Part shown: positions 30,266 to 39,790 of the stretch, piece after piece | Position numbering within the stretch: the first letter of the stretch is position 1 | Layout: each line of letters starts with the position of its first letter | Assembly: GCF_013523125.1 (NCBI RefSeq) | Contig: NZ_JAAMQJ010000018.1 | Coordinates: forward strand, 1 to 64,000 | Length of the DNA: 64,000 bases | From: Pseudomonas entomophila | GTDB lineage: Bacteria; Pseudomonadota; Gammaproteobacteria; Pseudomonadales; Pseudomonadaceae | Reading direction: 5' to 3' | Notes under the pieces: model-generated | Told to the model about the DNA's origin: nothing | Seen by the model: only the letters and a program-made list of their open reading frames with translations | The model's database searches: none | Program-made: the position numbers and the translations under genes

Positions 30266-31135
30266 TCAGGGTTTGCTTTTTTCCAGGAAGCGGAAGAACT
30301 CGTTCTTCGGATCCAGGACCAGCACGTCGCTCTTGCTGGAGAAGCTTTCGCGATACGCCTGCAGGCTACGGTAGAACGCGTAGAACTCGGCGTCCTGAGT
30401 GAAGGCCCCGGCGTAGATCGAGGCTGCTTGCGCATCGCCATCACCGCGGGTTTCCTCGGCTTCTCGGTAGGCTTCGGCCAGCAGGACACGGCGTTGACGG
30501 TCGGCATCGGCACGAATGCCTTCTGCCAGCTCGTTACCCTTGGCGCGGTGTTCGCGCGCCTCGCGCTCACGCTCGGTGCTCATGCGGTCGAACACGCTGC
30601 GATTGACTTCCTTCGGCAGGTCGATGGCCTTGACCCGCACGTCGACCACCTCAATGCCCAGCTCCTTGCTGGCCATGCGGTTGAGCGACGCGGTGATGTC
30701 CGCCATCAGTGCATCACGTTCACCGGACACCACTTCATGCAGGGTGCGCTTGCCGAACTGGTCACGCAGGCCGCTCTCCAGACGACGCGACAGGCGTTCA
30801 TCGGCGATCTGCTTCAGGCCGGAGGTGGCGGTGTAGAAACGCTCGGCGTCCTTGACCTTCCACTTGGCATAGGCATCGACCATCACGGCCTTCTTCTCCA
30901 GCGTCAGGAAACGCTGGGTCGGAGCGTCGAGGGTCATCAGCCGCGCATCGAACGTGCGCACCTGGTTCACGTACGGCACCTTCACGTGCAGGCCCGGCTG
31001 CACGTCAGGCTGCACCACGCGACCGAACTGCAACAGGACCGCGCGTTCGGTCTGCGCCACGATGTAGAAACTGTTCCACGCCACGATGGCCAGCACCACG
31101 GCGGCAATCAGGGCGATCAGCGATTTATTGCTCAT
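30266..31135 (-). CDS. hflC: HflC, membrane regulator of the FtsH protease
   Basis: 289 residues with one N-terminal membrane anchor (MSNKSLIALIAAVVLAIVAW) and a periplasmic SPFH/band 7 domain. HflC assembles with HflK into a large cage around FtsH and restrains its proteolysis of membrane proteins. Its ATG overlaps the hflK stop by one nt (TGATG). Last gene of the operon before the terminator. Confidence 0.95.
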   Translation of the reverse strand: MSNKSLIALIAAVVLAIVAWNSFYIVAQTERAVLLQFGRVVQPDVQPGLHVKVPYVNQVRTFDARLMTLDAPTQRFLTLEKKAVMVDAYAKWKVKDAERFYTATSGLKQIADERLSRRLESGLRDQFGKRTLHEVVSGERDALMADITASLNRMASKELGIEVVDVRVKAIDLPKEVNRSVFDRMSTEREREAREHRAKGNELAEGIRADADRQRRVLLAEAYREAEETRGDGDAQAASIYAGAFTQDAEFYAFYRSLQAYRESFSSKSDVLVLDPKNEFFRFLEKSKP

Positions 31136-32310
31136 CAGCGACTCTCCCTGGTACGTACCGACTGCTGTTGCTGTTGGGCGTCGGTGTTCGCCCGATTGGC
31201 CGCATCACTGTTCGACATCGAAGTCGAAGCGCTCTGCGCAGGCGCGTTGCGGCTCCCTTCGACCATCTTGTCCAGCGGCAGGTAGAGCAGGTTGTTCTGC
31301 CCTTCCTTGGTGGTGACCAGGACCTTGCTCGAGTTGCTGTACACCTCTTGCATGGTTTCCAGGTACAGGCGCTGACGGGTCACGTCGGGCGCCTTGCGGT
31401 ACTCGGTGACCAGCTTGGTGAAGCGGTCGGCCTCACCCTTGGCGCGTGCGACCACTTCGTCACGGTAACCATTGGCGTCTTCGAGAATCCGCTGCGCCTG
31501 ACCGCGCGCCTCGGGGATCACGCCATTGGCATAGGACTCGGCCTGGTTGCGGGCGCGCTGCTCGTCTTCACGGGCACGGATCACGTCGTCGAAGGCTTCC
31601 TGCACTTCACGCGGGGCGGCCGCGCTCTGTACGTTGACCTGGGTGACGGTGATACCGGTGCGGTAGGTGTCGAGGAAGCGCTGCAGGCGCTCGCGAATGT
31701 CCACGGCCATCTGCTCGCGGCCTTCGGTCAGCACCTGGTCCATGGAGGTGGAGCCCACCACATGGCGCAGGGCGCTGTCGGTCGCATGCTGGAGGCTGAT
31801 CTCCGGCTGGTCGACGTTGAGCACGAAGTCCTTGAGGCTGCTGATCTTGTACTGCACGGTCAGTGGCACTTCGACGATGTTCTCGTCTTCGGTGAGCATC
31901 TGCCCCTGCTTGGTGTAGGCCCGTTCGCGCGTCACGTTTTCCATGTACTTGCGATCGATCGGCGGGAAGTAGATGTTCAGGCCTGGGCCGACGGTTTCGT
32001 GATACTTGCCCAGGCGCAGCACGACGGCCTGCTCCTGTTCGTCCACGACGTACACGGCGCTGTACAGCCAGATGGCCGCGAGCACGGCCAGGCCGATGCC
32101 CAGCAGGCCGAAGCCGCCACCCTTGCCGACACGCCGGTCTCCACCACCGCGTTTCTTGTTACCGCCGAACATGCCGTTCAGGCTGTCCTGCAGCTTGCGG
32201 AAGGCCTCGTCGAGATCCGGTGGCCCCTTCTTGTCGCCACCGCCGCCGCCACGGCGACCGCCCCAGGGATCCTGATTGTTCGAGTTGCCACCCGGCTCGT
32301 TCCAAGCCAT
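31135..32310 (-). CDS. hflK: HflK, membrane regulator of the FtsH protease
   Basis: 391 residues. A Gly/Asn-rich N-terminal cytoplasmic region (MAWNEPGGNSNNQDPWGG, typical HflK_N) is followed by a membrane segment at ~67-88, an SPFH/band 7 domain and a Gln/Ser-rich low-complexity C-terminus ending in QQQQQSVRTRESR. Partner of HflC. The start at 32310 is the family start; the 36 nt upstream in frame are not conserved. It lies 96 nt after hflX. Confidence 0.95.
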   Translation of the reverse strand: MAWNEPGGNSNNQDPWGGRRGGGGGDKKGPPDLDEAFRKLQDSLNGMFGGNKKRGGGDRRVGKGGGFGLLGIGLAVLAAIWLYSAVYVVDEQEQAVVLRLGKYHETVGPGLNIYFPPIDRKYMENVTRERAYTKQGQMLTEDENIVEVPLTVQYKISSLKDFVLNVDQPEISLQHATDSALRHVVGSTSMDQVLTEGREQMAVDIRERLQRFLDTYRTGITVTQVNVQSAAAPREVQEAFDDVIRAREDEQRARNQAESYANGVIPEARGQAQRILEDANGYRDEVVARAKGEADRFTKLVTEYRKAPDVTRQRLYLETMQEVYSNSSKVLVTTKEGQNNLLYLPLDKMVEGSRNAPAQSASTSMSNSDAANRANTDAQQQQQSVRTRESR

Positions 32311-32406
32311 AGCGCTCTCCATCTGATAAAGCAAAGACGCGCCCACGGCGCGCCGTCCAATGCTACAGAATGCCTGTCACGGCTGCCCGGCGACGTGGTC
32401 GGGCAT

Positions 32407-33708
32407 TTATTGCAAAGTGTGTTGCTCGAGAAACGCTTCCGGCTCCAGGCCGGCACGGCTGACCAGACGATTGAGCTCGACCCGTGGCAGACGCACCGCC
32501 AACAGGCTATTGCCTTCTTCATCGTGCGCTTCGCTCTGCACCGCGCCCAGTTCGAAGAACTGTGCACGCAGGCGCGACAATGGCTGCTCCAGACGCAGGG
32601 TACCGACGAACAGGTCATTCCCCAGCAGTTCCGCAATCGCCTGACCTACCAGCTCCAGGCCGCGGCCATCCCGCGCCGAGACCCACACCCGCTCCGGCTT
32701 GCCATCCGGGTCGCGCTGGATCTGCGGCTCGACGTCTTCGAGCAGGTCGAGTTTGTTATACACCTCGAGGATCGGCAAGCCTTCGGCGCCGATCTCGCCC
32801 AGCACCGCCAGCACCTGCTCGATCTGCTCCATGCGCTCGGGCTCATGGGCATCGATCACGTGCAGCAGCAGGTCGGAGTTGCTCGACTCTTCGAGCGTAG
32901 CGCGAAATGCCTCGACCAGCTTGTGCGGCAGGTGACGAATGAAGCCCACGGTATCGGCGAGCACGATCGGCCCCAGGTCGTCCAGTTGCAGACGGCGCAG
33001 GGTCGGGTCGAGCGTGGCGAACAACTGATCGGCGGCGTAGACCTCGGACTGGGTCAGGGCGTTGAACAGGGTCGACTTGCCGGCGTTGGTGTAGCCGACC
33101 AGCGACACCGAAGGGATGTCGGCACGGCGCCGCCCACGGCGGGCCTGTTCGCGCTGGCTGCGGACCTTTTCCAGGCGCGCCTTGATCTGCCTCAGGCGAA
33201 CCCGCAGCAGACGGCGGTCGGTTTCCAGCTGGGTCTCGCCCGGACCGCGCAGGCCGATACCGCCCTTCTGCCGTTCCAGGTGAGTCCAACCGCGCACCAG
33301 GCGCGTACTCATGTGTTCGAGCTGGGCCAGCTCGACCTGCAGCTTGCCTTCGTGAGTACGTGCCCGCTGGGCGAAGATGTCGAGGATCAGGCCCGTTCGG
33401 TCGAGCACACGGCACTCGAACACGCGTTCGAGGTTGCGCTCCTGACTGGGCGTGAGGGTGTGATTGAAGATGACCAGGTCGGCTTCCTGGGTCTTGACCA
33501 GGTCGCGCAATTCCTCGACCTTGCCACTGCCGATCAGGTACTTGGCCGTGGGCTGATGACGCGCCACGTTGGCGAGCGCGACGATGTCGGCGCCTGCCGA
33601 CAGCGCCAGCTCCTGGAACTCCTGCGGGTCTTCGCGCGCCTCAGGGTTCTGTCCTTCCAAGTGAACGAGCAGCGCCCGTTCACCACCACCGTGGCGCTCA
33701 AAGAACAA
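32407..33708 (-). CDS. hflX: Ribosome-associated GTPase HflX
   Basis: GTPase that splits stalled or heat-damaged ribosomes. It is 433 residues: an N-terminal GTP_bdg_N domain, a Gly-rich linker (QKGGIGLRGPGETQLETDRR) and the G domain with P-loop GYTNAGKST at 205-213 and DTVGFIRHLP. The start codon is TTG (33708), preceded by TAGGAG; there is no in-frame ATG near by, and MFFERHGGGERALLVHLEG is the expected N-terminus. It lies 12 nt after hfq. Confidence 0.95.
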   Translation of the reverse strand: MFFERHGGGERALLVHLEGQNPEAREDPQEFQELALSAGADIVALANVARHQPTAKYLIGSGKVEELRDLVKTQEADLVIFNHTLTPSQERNLERVFECRVLDRTGLILDIFAQRARTHEGKLQVELAQLEHMSTRLVRGWTHLERQKGGIGLRGPGETQLETDRRLLRVRLRQIKARLEKVRSQREQARRGRRRADIPSVSLVGYTNAGKSTLFNALTQSEVYAADQLFATLDPTLRRLQLDDLGPIVLADTVGFIRHLPHKLVEAFRATLEESSNSDLLLHVIDAHEPERMEQIEQVLAVLGEIGAEGLPILEVYNKLDLLEDVEPQIQRDPDGKPERVWVSARDGRGLELVGQAIAELLGNDLFVGTLRLEQPLSRLRAQFFELGAVQSEAHDEEGNSLLAVRLPRVELNRLVSRAGLEPEAFLEQHTLQ

Positions 33709-33720
33709 GGGAGGCTCCTA

Positions 33721-33981
33721 TCAAACGTTACCTGGCTCGGCGTCGCCGCCTTCGGAATCGGTAGGGCTCGGCAGGCGAACAGGGCGGGCAGGCACGACCG
33801 TGGAGATGGCGTGCTTGTAGACCATCTGGCTGACGGTGTTCTTCAGCAGAACGACGAACTGGTCGAACGACTCGATCGAGCCTTGCAGCTTGATGCCGTT
33901 GACCAGGTAGATCGAGACCGGGACTTTTTCTTTTCTCAAGGTGTTCAAGTAAGGGTCTTGTAGCGAATGCCCTTTTGACAT
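33721..33981 (-). CDS. hfq: RNA chaperone Hfq
   Basis: Sm-like hexameric protein that pairs small RNAs with mRNAs and, in Pseudomonas, works with Crc in catabolite repression. It is 86 residues: Sm1 is [29 protein letters not shown] and Sm2 includes [11 protein letters not shown], with a short variable acidic tail. AGGAG precedes ATG 33981. Between miaA and hflX, as across gammaproteobacteria. The 93-nt gap from miaA holds a tandem decamer giving a U-rich leader. Confidence 0.97.
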   Translation of the reverse strand: MSKGHSLQDPYLNTLRKEKVPVSIYLVNGIKLQGSIESFDQFVVLLKNTVSQMVYKHAISTVVPARPVRLPSPTDSEGGDAEPGNV

Positions 33982-34010
33982 ATGCCGCACTCCTGTAAGG
34001 ATCGATAGTA

Positions 34011-34030
34011 AAAAACGGTGAAAAACGGTG
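34011..34030. repeat. Tandem decamer in the hfq leader
   Basis: AAAAACGGTG occurs twice back to back. On the transcribed strand this is CACCGTTTTT twice, two U5 tracts about 30-50 nt upstream of the hfq start codon. Confidence 0.7.
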
Positions 34031-34074
34031 GATTCATGCCGGTCACCGTAAGGATAGCCGGTATGTACAAGGAC

Positions 34075-35037
34075 TCAGCCCAATATGGAGATGGTCCTGA
34101 GGTATTTCAAGGTGCGCGACAGGTTGTCATCGGCCAGGCTGTCCAGCCAATGCAGGCCAGACCAGCTTCGCAGCCAGGTGAACTGCCGCTTGGCCAGCTG
34201 CCGGGTCGCGATCACGCCACGCTCCTGCATCTGCGCAGCGGTCAGCGCGCCATCGAGATGGTCCCAGACCTGCCGATAGCCCACTGCTCGTATAGACGGC
34301 AATCCGGCGTGCAAGTCACGTCTGTCTCGAAGTGCACGCACTTCCTCGACGAACCCTTGCTCCAGCATTTGGGCAAATCGTAACGCAATTCGTTCATGCA
34401 GGACGTGACGATTCGCCGGCGCGATCGCCAGACTGGCGACGGTGTAGGGCAATGCCGCGTCATCGCCGGCCTGCGCCGCCTGCTGCTGACGCACGCGGTG
34501 GGCGGTCATGCTCTGCCCGCTGACGCGGTAGACCTCCAGCGCCCGCACCAGGCGCTGGGGGTCGTTGGGGTGGATGCGCGCGGCCGATTCAGGGTCGACC
34601 TCGGTCAGCTGCCGGTGCAGTTCGGCCAGACCGAGCGTAGCCATTTCGGCCTCGAGGTCGGCGCGCACCTGGGCGTCGGCCGGCGGCATGTCCGCCAGGC
34701 CCTCGACCAGGGCCTTGTAGTAGAGCATGGTGCCGCCGACCAGCAGCGGGATGCGTCCGCGTGCAGTGATCTCGGCCATCGCTGCCAGGGCATCGTGGCG
34801 AAACTCGGCGGCCGAGTAACTCTGTGCCGGGTCGCGGATGTCGATCAGGCGATGCGGATGGGCCGCGAGCACGTCCTTGGACGGCTTGGCCGTGCCGATG
34901 TCCATGTCGCGGTAGATCAACGCCGAGTCGACGCTGATCAACTCGCAAGGCAGGACCTGGGTCAGCGCGATGGCAAGATCGGTCTTGCCGGCCGCCGTCG
35001 GGCCCATGAGAAAAAGTGCAGGGGGCTTGCCGCTCAT
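34075..35037 (-). CDS. miaA: tRNA dimethylallyltransferase MiaA
   Basis: Transfers a dimethylallyl group to A37 of tRNAs that read UNN codons. It is 320 residues. The P-loop is [12 protein letters not shown] at ~11-22, then [19 protein letters not shown] and [10 protein letters not shown]; all are intact. The start at 35037 follows the mutL stop by one nt (TGA-C-ATG), so translation is coupled. It is the conserved step in mutL-miaA-hfq. Confidence 0.95.
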   Translation of the reverse strand: MSGKPPALFLMGPTAAGKTDLAIALTQVLPCELISVDSALIYRDMDIGTAKPSKDVLAAHPHRLIDIRDPAQSYSAAEFRHDALAAMAEITARGRIPLLVGGTMLYYKALVEGLADMPPADAQVRADLEAEMATLGLAELHRQLTEVDPESAARIHPNDPQRLVRALEVYRVSGQSMTAHRVRQQQAAQAGDDAALPYTVASLAIAPANRHVLHERIALRFAQMLEQGFVEEVRALRDRRDLHAGLPSIRAVGYRQVWDHLDGALTAAQMQERGVIATRQLAKRQFTWLRSWSGLHWLDSLADDNLSRTLKYLRTISILG

Positions 35038-35038
35038 G

Positions 35039-36958
35039 TCACCGACCGCGCAGGAAGAGTTTGTCGAGATCGTCCAGGCCCATCTGGGTCCAGGTCGGGC
35101 GGCCATGGTTGCACTGGCCGCTGCGTTCGGTGGTTTCCATGTCGCGCAGCAAGGCGTTCATCTCCGGGATCGCCAGGCGACGGTTGGCCCGCACCGCACC
35201 ATGGCAGGCCATGGTGCCGAGCAGTTCGTTGAGGTGGGCCTGGATCCGGTCGCTGGTGCCATACTCCATCAGGTCGGCCAGCACGTCCTGCACCAGGCGA
35301 TTGGCCTCGGCCTGCTTGAGCAGTGCCGGAATCTGCCGGATCGCCAGGCTTTCCGGGCCAAGGCGCTGCAGCTCGAAGCCCAGGCGGCGGAACCAGTCGG
35401 CGTGCGCCTCGGCACAGTCGGCCTCGCGCTGGCTCAGCGCCAGCGACTCGGGCACCAGCAGCGGCTGACCGCTCAGGCCTTCGCTGGCCATGGCCACCTT
35501 CAGGCGCTCGTACATGATGCGCTCGTGGGCGGCGTGCATGTCGACCAGCACCAGGCCGGTGGCATTTTCGGCCAGGATGTAGATGCCCTTGAGCTGAGCC
35601 AGAGCATAGCCCAGGGGTGGGATATCGCCCTGCGCCTCAGGCAGGCCGGCCGGTGCTGTGCCAGGCAGCGGCGAGAAGAACTCGCGGTAGACGGCCTGGG
35701 CCTCGGCCGTCGGCACAGGCGGCGCCGGACGTGGCGTGTAGGCGTAGCCTTGGCCCCCGCCGCTGCCGCCACTGTAAGGGCTGCTGCCGGTCGGCGACAC
35801 CGCTGTGGTCGGCGCGGCGAACGTCGGCTCCAGGGTCGAGGCGGCCAGGCGCATCTCGCCCTGCGGGCCGAACACCCCAGCCTGCAGCCCGGTCGGCTGT
35901 ACGGCCTGCTCGACCGGCGCGGCAGTGGGTGCGTGATCCTGCGGACGCACATCGGCCAGGGCGCGGTGCAGCGTGCCGTAGAGGAAATCGTGTACCGTGC
36001 GCCCTTCGCGGAAACGCACCTCGTGCTTGGTCGGGTGCACGTTGACGTCGACCCCGGTCGGGTCCAGCTCGAGGAACAGCACGAAGGTCGGGTGCCGGCC
36101 GTTGAACAGCACGTCGCGGTAGGCCTGACGCACGGCATGGGCGACCAGCTTGTCGCGCACCGCGCGGCCATTGACGAAGAAGTACTGCAAGTCGGCCTGG
36201 CTGCGCGAGAACGTCGGAAGCCCGACCCAGCCCCACAGCCGCAAGCCATTGCGCTCGATCTCGATCGGCAGGGCCTGCTCCAGGAAGCCCGGGCCGCAGA
36301 TGGCCCCGACCCGCCGGGCGCGTGCGACCTCGTCGGGCGCTTCGTGCAGGCCGAGCACCACCTTGCCGTTGTGACGCAGGTGGAAGCCTACGTCGAAACG
36401 CGCCAGCGCCAGGCGCCGGATGACTTCCTGAAGGTGGTCGAACTCGGTCTTTTCGCTCTTGAGGAACTTGCGCCGCGCCGGTGTATTGAAGAACAGGTCG
36501 CGCACTTCGACCGAGGTGCCGACCGGGTGGGCGGCGGGTTGGACGCGTGGTGTCATGTCGCGGCCTTCGGTCTCCACCTGCCAGGCTTCGCCGGCATCGG
36601 CGGTGCGCGAGGTGAGGGTTAGGCGCGCCACCGAGCTGATCGAGGCCAGCGCCTCACCGCGAAAGCCCAGGCTCAACACACCTTCGAGGTCTTCCAGTTC
36701 ACGGATCTTGCTGGTGGCATGGCGCGCCAGGGCCATGGGCAAGTCTTCGGCAGCAATGCCCTGACCGTCGTCGCGTACGCGCAGCAGCTTGACCCCGCCC
36801 TGCTCCACCTCGACGTCGATACGCCGGGCACCGGAGTCCAGGCTGTTCTCCAGCAGCTCCTTGATCACCGAAGCGGGACGTTCCACCACTTCGCCGGCCG
36901 CGATCTGGTTCGCCAGCCGTGGGCTGAGCAGCTGGATGCGTGCGTCGCCCTTCATCAT
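35039..36958 (-). CDS. mutL: DNA mismatch repair protein MutL
   Basis: 639 residues. A GHKL ATPase N-terminal domain ([42 protein letters not shown]) is joined by a Pro/Ser/Gly-rich linker to a C-terminal dimerisation domain. That domain has [14 protein letters not shown], a match to the DQHAx2Ex4E endonuclease motif with Met for Gln. So it is the nicking type of MutL, consistent with pseudomonads lacking MutH. Its ATG overlaps the amiB stop by 4 nt; a second ATG is the next codon. Confidence 0.96.
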   Translation of the reverse strand: MMKGDARIQLLSPRLANQIAAGEVVERPASVIKELLENSLDSGARRIDVEVEQGGVKLLRVRDDGQGIAAEDLPMALARHATSKIRELEDLEGVLSLGFRGEALASISSVARLTLTSRTADAGEAWQVETEGRDMTPRVQPAAHPVGTSVEVRDLFFNTPARRKFLKSEKTEFDHLQEVIRRLALARFDVGFHLRHNGKVVLGLHEAPDEVARARRVGAICGPGFLEQALPIEIERNGLRLWGWVGLPTFSRSQADLQYFFVNGRAVRDKLVAHAVRQAYRDVLFNGRHPTFVLFLELDPTGVDVNVHPTKHEVRFREGRTVHDFLYGTLHRALADVRPQDHAPTAAPVEQAVQPTGLQAGVFGPQGEMRLAASTLEPTFAAPTTAVSPTGSSPYSGGSGGGQGYAYTPRPAPPVPTAEAQAVYREFFSPLPGTAPAGLPEAQGDIPPLGYALAQLKGIYILAENATGLVLVDMHAAHERIMYERLKVAMASEGLSGQPLLVPESLALSQREADCAEAHADWFRRLGFELQRLGPESLAIRQIPALLKQAEANRLVQDVLADLMEYGTSDRIQAHLNELLGTMACHGAVRANRRLAIPEMNALLRDMETTERSGQCNHGRPTWTQMGLDDLDKLFLRGR

Positions 36959-38418
36959 TGCGACGCCAGCGTGGTGTTGGGGATGTTCAATTGCTGGCCG
37001 ACCTTGAGCGCATCGGTCTTCAGGCCGTTGGCGCTGCGCAGCCCGGCCTCGCTGACCTGGTAGCGCACGGCGAGCATCGCCAGCGTTTCGCCCGGCCGGA
37101 CGGTGTGCTCGCGTGGGCCTTGGGCGATCTTGCCGCTGTCACGCAACCAGGCGATGTAGGTGCCCGGCGGCGGGTTCTGCTGGAAGAACTGCTTCACGCC
37201 ACTGGTGATCGAGCGCGCCAAGGCCTGCTGATGGCTCCGGGTGGCCAGCTTGGCGGCTTCGTTGGCGTTGGAGATGAAGCCGGTTTCGACCAGAATCGAC
37301 GGGATGTCCGGCGACTTGAGCACCATGAACCCGGCCTGCTCGACCCGGCGCTTGTGCAGCGACGTAATGCGGCCCATGTTGCCGAGCACCTTCTGCCCCA
37401 CGTTCAGGCTGGAGCTGAGGGTGGCGGTCATCGACAGGTCGAGCAGCACCCCAGCGAGCATGCGGTCCTTGTCGTCGAGGCTAACGTTGCCAGCGCCACC
37501 GATCAGGTCGGAGCGGTTTTCGCTGTCGGCCAGCCAGCGCGCCGTCTCGGATGTGGCGCCGCGGTCGGACAGGGCGAACACCGAGGCGCCGAAGGCCGCC
37601 GTGGAGGGTGCTGCGTCGGCGTGGATGGAGATGAACAGGTCGGCGCCTTTCTTGCGCGCGATCTCGGTGCGCTTGCGCAGCGGGATGAAGTAGTCGCCGG
37701 TACGGGTCAGCTCGGCCCGGTAGCCTTTTTCGGCACCGATCTGGCGCTGCAGCTCCTTGGCGATCTGCAGCACGATGTCTTTCTCATGCTGACCGCGCGA
37801 GCCAGAGGCCCCCGGGTCTTCACCGCCATGGCCGGCGTCGATGGCGACCACGATGTCGCGCTTGCCGCTCGGCGCGGGTGGCAACTTGAGCGTGGATTGC
37901 GTCGGCGCGGACGGCACGGGCACCGGCGCGCGGGTGACGGTTGGTACCGGTACCGTGGCTGGCGCGATGGCGGGGGCAGGCGCAGGCGTGCTGGCGGCGA
38001 TCGCGTCGGCTTCGCTGTCGTACAGGTCGACCACCAGGCGGTTGCCGTACTGGGCGTTCGGCGCCAGGGTGAAGCTCTTGGGCGTCACGGCCTGCTTGAG
38101 GTCGATCACCACACGCAGGTCGGTCGGGGTGCGCTGGGCCGAGCGCAGGCTGGTGATCGGGGTGTTGGAGGTGGCGACGTCGAGCGGCCCGCCGAGGGTC
38201 GCGCCATTGATGTCGATGACCAGGCGGTTCGGCGCGCTCAAGGTGAAGACGTTGTGCTGTACCGGGCCGGTCAGGTCGAACACCAGACGCGTGTTGTCCG
38301 GCGCGCGCCACAGGCGCACGCTCTTGACCTGTGTAGCGGCCAGCGCATCGATGGTCACTGCCGTCAACAGCAGCCCAACCAGAGTGACCAGTGCGCGTAG
38401 GCGCATACCTTTCCCCAT
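36955..38418 (-). CDS. amiB: N-acetylmuramoyl-L-alanine amidase AmiB
   Basis: Zinc amidase that cleaves septal peptidoglycan during cell separation. It is 487 residues. A signal peptide ends near DALA/ATQV, an AMIN domain follows ([20 protein letters not shown]), then a Pro/Ala linker, the Amidase_3 domain with [18 protein letters not shown] and [12 protein letters not shown] metal and catalytic residues, and a C-terminal LysM domain ([20 protein letters not shown]). ATG 38418 touches the tsaE stop; a second in-frame ATG at 38406 (MRLRALV) also gives a good signal peptide. Confidence 0.95.
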   Translation of the reverse strand: MGKGMRLRALVTLVGLLLTAVTIDALAATQVKSVRLWRAPDNTRLVFDLTGPVQHNVFTLSAPNRLVIDINGATLGGPLDVATSNTPITSLRSAQRTPTDLRVVIDLKQAVTPKSFTLAPNAQYGNRLVVDLYDSEADAIAASTPAPAPAIAPATVPVPTVTRAPVPVPSAPTQSTLKLPPAPSGKRDIVVAIDAGHGGEDPGASGSRGQHEKDIVLQIAKELQRQIGAEKGYRAELTRTGDYFIPLRKRTEIARKKGADLFISIHADAAPSTAAFGASVFALSDRGATSETARWLADSENRSDLIGGAGNVSLDDKDRMLAGVLLDLSMTATLSSSLNVGQKVLGNMGRITSLHKRRVEQAGFMVLKSPDIPSILVETGFISNANEAAKLATRSHQQALARSITSGVKQFFQQNPPPGTYIAWLRDSGKIAQGPREHTVRPGETLAMLAVRYQVSEAGLRSANGLKTDALKVGQQLNIPNTTLASQ

Positions 38419-38892
38419 TTACTGTGTGAATTCGGCCGCCAGCGCCGTGCACCAGGCTTCGGCGCGTGCGCTGTGCGGCGTCAGGTGCAGCGAACGGCCG
38501 CTGCCCTGCGGGCGTATGGTAATGGTCAGGTCAGGCTTTGGCAAAATGCCCTCACCCTTTCCCGGCCACTCGAACAGGCACAACGGGTCACCCTCGAAAT
38601 AGTCGCGAATGCCCATGAACTCCAGCTCCTCCGGATCGGCCAGCCGATACAGATCGAAATGATAAGCACGGACCTCACCGATCTCATAAGGTTCGACCAC
38701 GGTGAAGGTCGGGCTCTTGACCGCACCTTGGTGACCCAGGCCACGGATCAGGCCTCGGGACAGCGTGGTCTTGCCCGCGCCGAGGTCGCCCTCGAGAAAC
38801 AGGATGCCATGCCCGGCGGTCAGCCCGGCCAGGCGCGCGCCGAAGGCGACGGTTGCCGCTTCATCGGCCAGATACACGGTTATGCCAGACAC
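38419..38892 (-). CDS. tsaE: tRNA threonylcarbamoyladenosine biosynthesis ATPase TsaE
   Basis: P-loop protein of 157 residues that works with TsaB and TsaD in making t6A37 in tRNAs. Walker A is GDLGAGKT at 35-42; KSPTFTVVEPYE and FDLYRLADPEELEFMG are family signatures. The start is GTG 38892 with AGGAG eight nt upstream, inside the end of nnrD (13-nt overlap). A longer open frame to 39009 runs antiparallel in phase over nnrD codons and is not used. Confidence 0.93.
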   Translation of the reverse strand: MSGITVYLADEAATVAFGARLAGLTAGHGILFLEGDLGAGKTTLSRGLIRGLGHQGAVKSPTFTVVEPYEIGEVRAYHFDLYRLADPEELEFMGIRDYFEGDPLCLFEWPGKGEGILPKPDLTITIRPQGSGRSLHLTPHSARAEAWCTALAAEFTQ

Positions 38893-39740
38893 GCTGAATG
38901 CTCCTCCAACAAAGTTCTGATGACCGGGATCAGGTCGCTGGCCGCCAGCCCGCGACCCTGCTGGCCCAGTCGTTCGCCGGCGCGGGCATGCAGCCAAACG
39001 CCGAGACATGCCGCCGCCCAGGCCTCCAGCCCCTGCGCCATCAAGGCCGCGAGCACGCCGGTCAGCACATCACCGAGCCCGGCGCCGGCCATGGCCGGAT
39101 GCCCATGGTCGCAGCGCGCCAGCCGTCCGGCCGGATCGGCCACCAGTGTTCCGGCGCCCTTGAGCACGCAGACCACCCCGTACCGCTGTGCCAGTGCCCG
39201 CGCTGCACCCAGCCGATCGGCCTGCACGTCCTGGGTGGACAAGCCCAGCAGGCGTGCGGCTTCACCAGGATGGGGCGTGATCAGGCTGCCTTCGGGCAAG
39301 GTCATGGAAGCGCTGGCCAGCAGGTTGAGCGCATCGGCGTCCCAGACCTGCGGGACGCGTGCGGTGACCACCGCAGACAGCAGACCGCGTCCCCAGGCCG
39401 CCTGCCCGAGCCCTGGGCCGACCACCACCACCGAGGCGCGCTCGAGCACTGGCATGAGCTGGTTGGCCGAAGCGACGCCCAGGCACATGGTCTCGGGCAG
39501 CCGGGTCAGACCGGCACCGACGTGCTCGGGCCGCGTGGCGACGCTGACCAGGCCGGCACCACAGCGCAAGGCCGCCTCGCTGCTGAGCAGGACCGAGCCG
39601 CCGGTACCGAAGTCGCCGCCGACGACCAGGACATGCCCGAAGTCGCCCTTGTGCGCGCCTGGCGAGCGAGGCGCAAGGCCCACGAGGTCCTCGCCGTGGA
39701 TCGGTTGAGGGCTGCTTTGGCTGTGTTTGGTCTGAGGCAT
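38880..39740 (-). CDS. nnrD: ADP/ATP-dependent (S)-NAD(P)H-hydrate dehydratase
   Basis: Repairs hydrated NADH/NADPH. It is 286 residues and consists only of the YjeF C-terminal (ribokinase-like) domain: GDFGHVLVVGGDFGTGGSVLL, TPHPGEAARLL, KGAGTLVAD and GHPAMAGAGLGDVLTG. The N-terminal epimerase domain of bifunctional Nnr is missing here. First gene of the series that continues to hflC. The start at ATG 39740 has a weak ribosome site; an upstream ATG at 39803 would overlap divergent queG. Confidence 0.9.
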   Translation of the reverse strand: MPQTKHSQSSPQPIHGEDLVGLAPRSPGAHKGDFGHVLVVGGDFGTGGSVLLSSEAALRCGAGLVSVATRPEHVGAGLTRLPETMCLGVASANQLMPVLERASVVVVGPGLGQAAWGRGLLSAVVTARVPQVWDADALNLLASASMTLPEGSLITPHPGEAARLLGLSTQDVQADRLGAARALAQRYGVVCVLKGAGTLVADPAGRLARCDHGHPAMAGAGLGDVLTGVLAALMAQGLEAWAAACLGVWLHARAGERLGQQGRGLAASDLIPVIRTLLEEHSACLA

Positions 39741-39790
39741 AAGGTCAACGGCTCCAATGTCTGGCAGAATTATACGCACCTGAGCCTGTA

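Noticed and set aside
31168..33963. Plus-strand open frame of over 900 codons opposite hflK-hflX-hfq
   Set aside because: It runs antisense to three well-identified genes; long shadow frames are expected in high-GC DNA with G/C-biased third positions. The translation has no family-like features.
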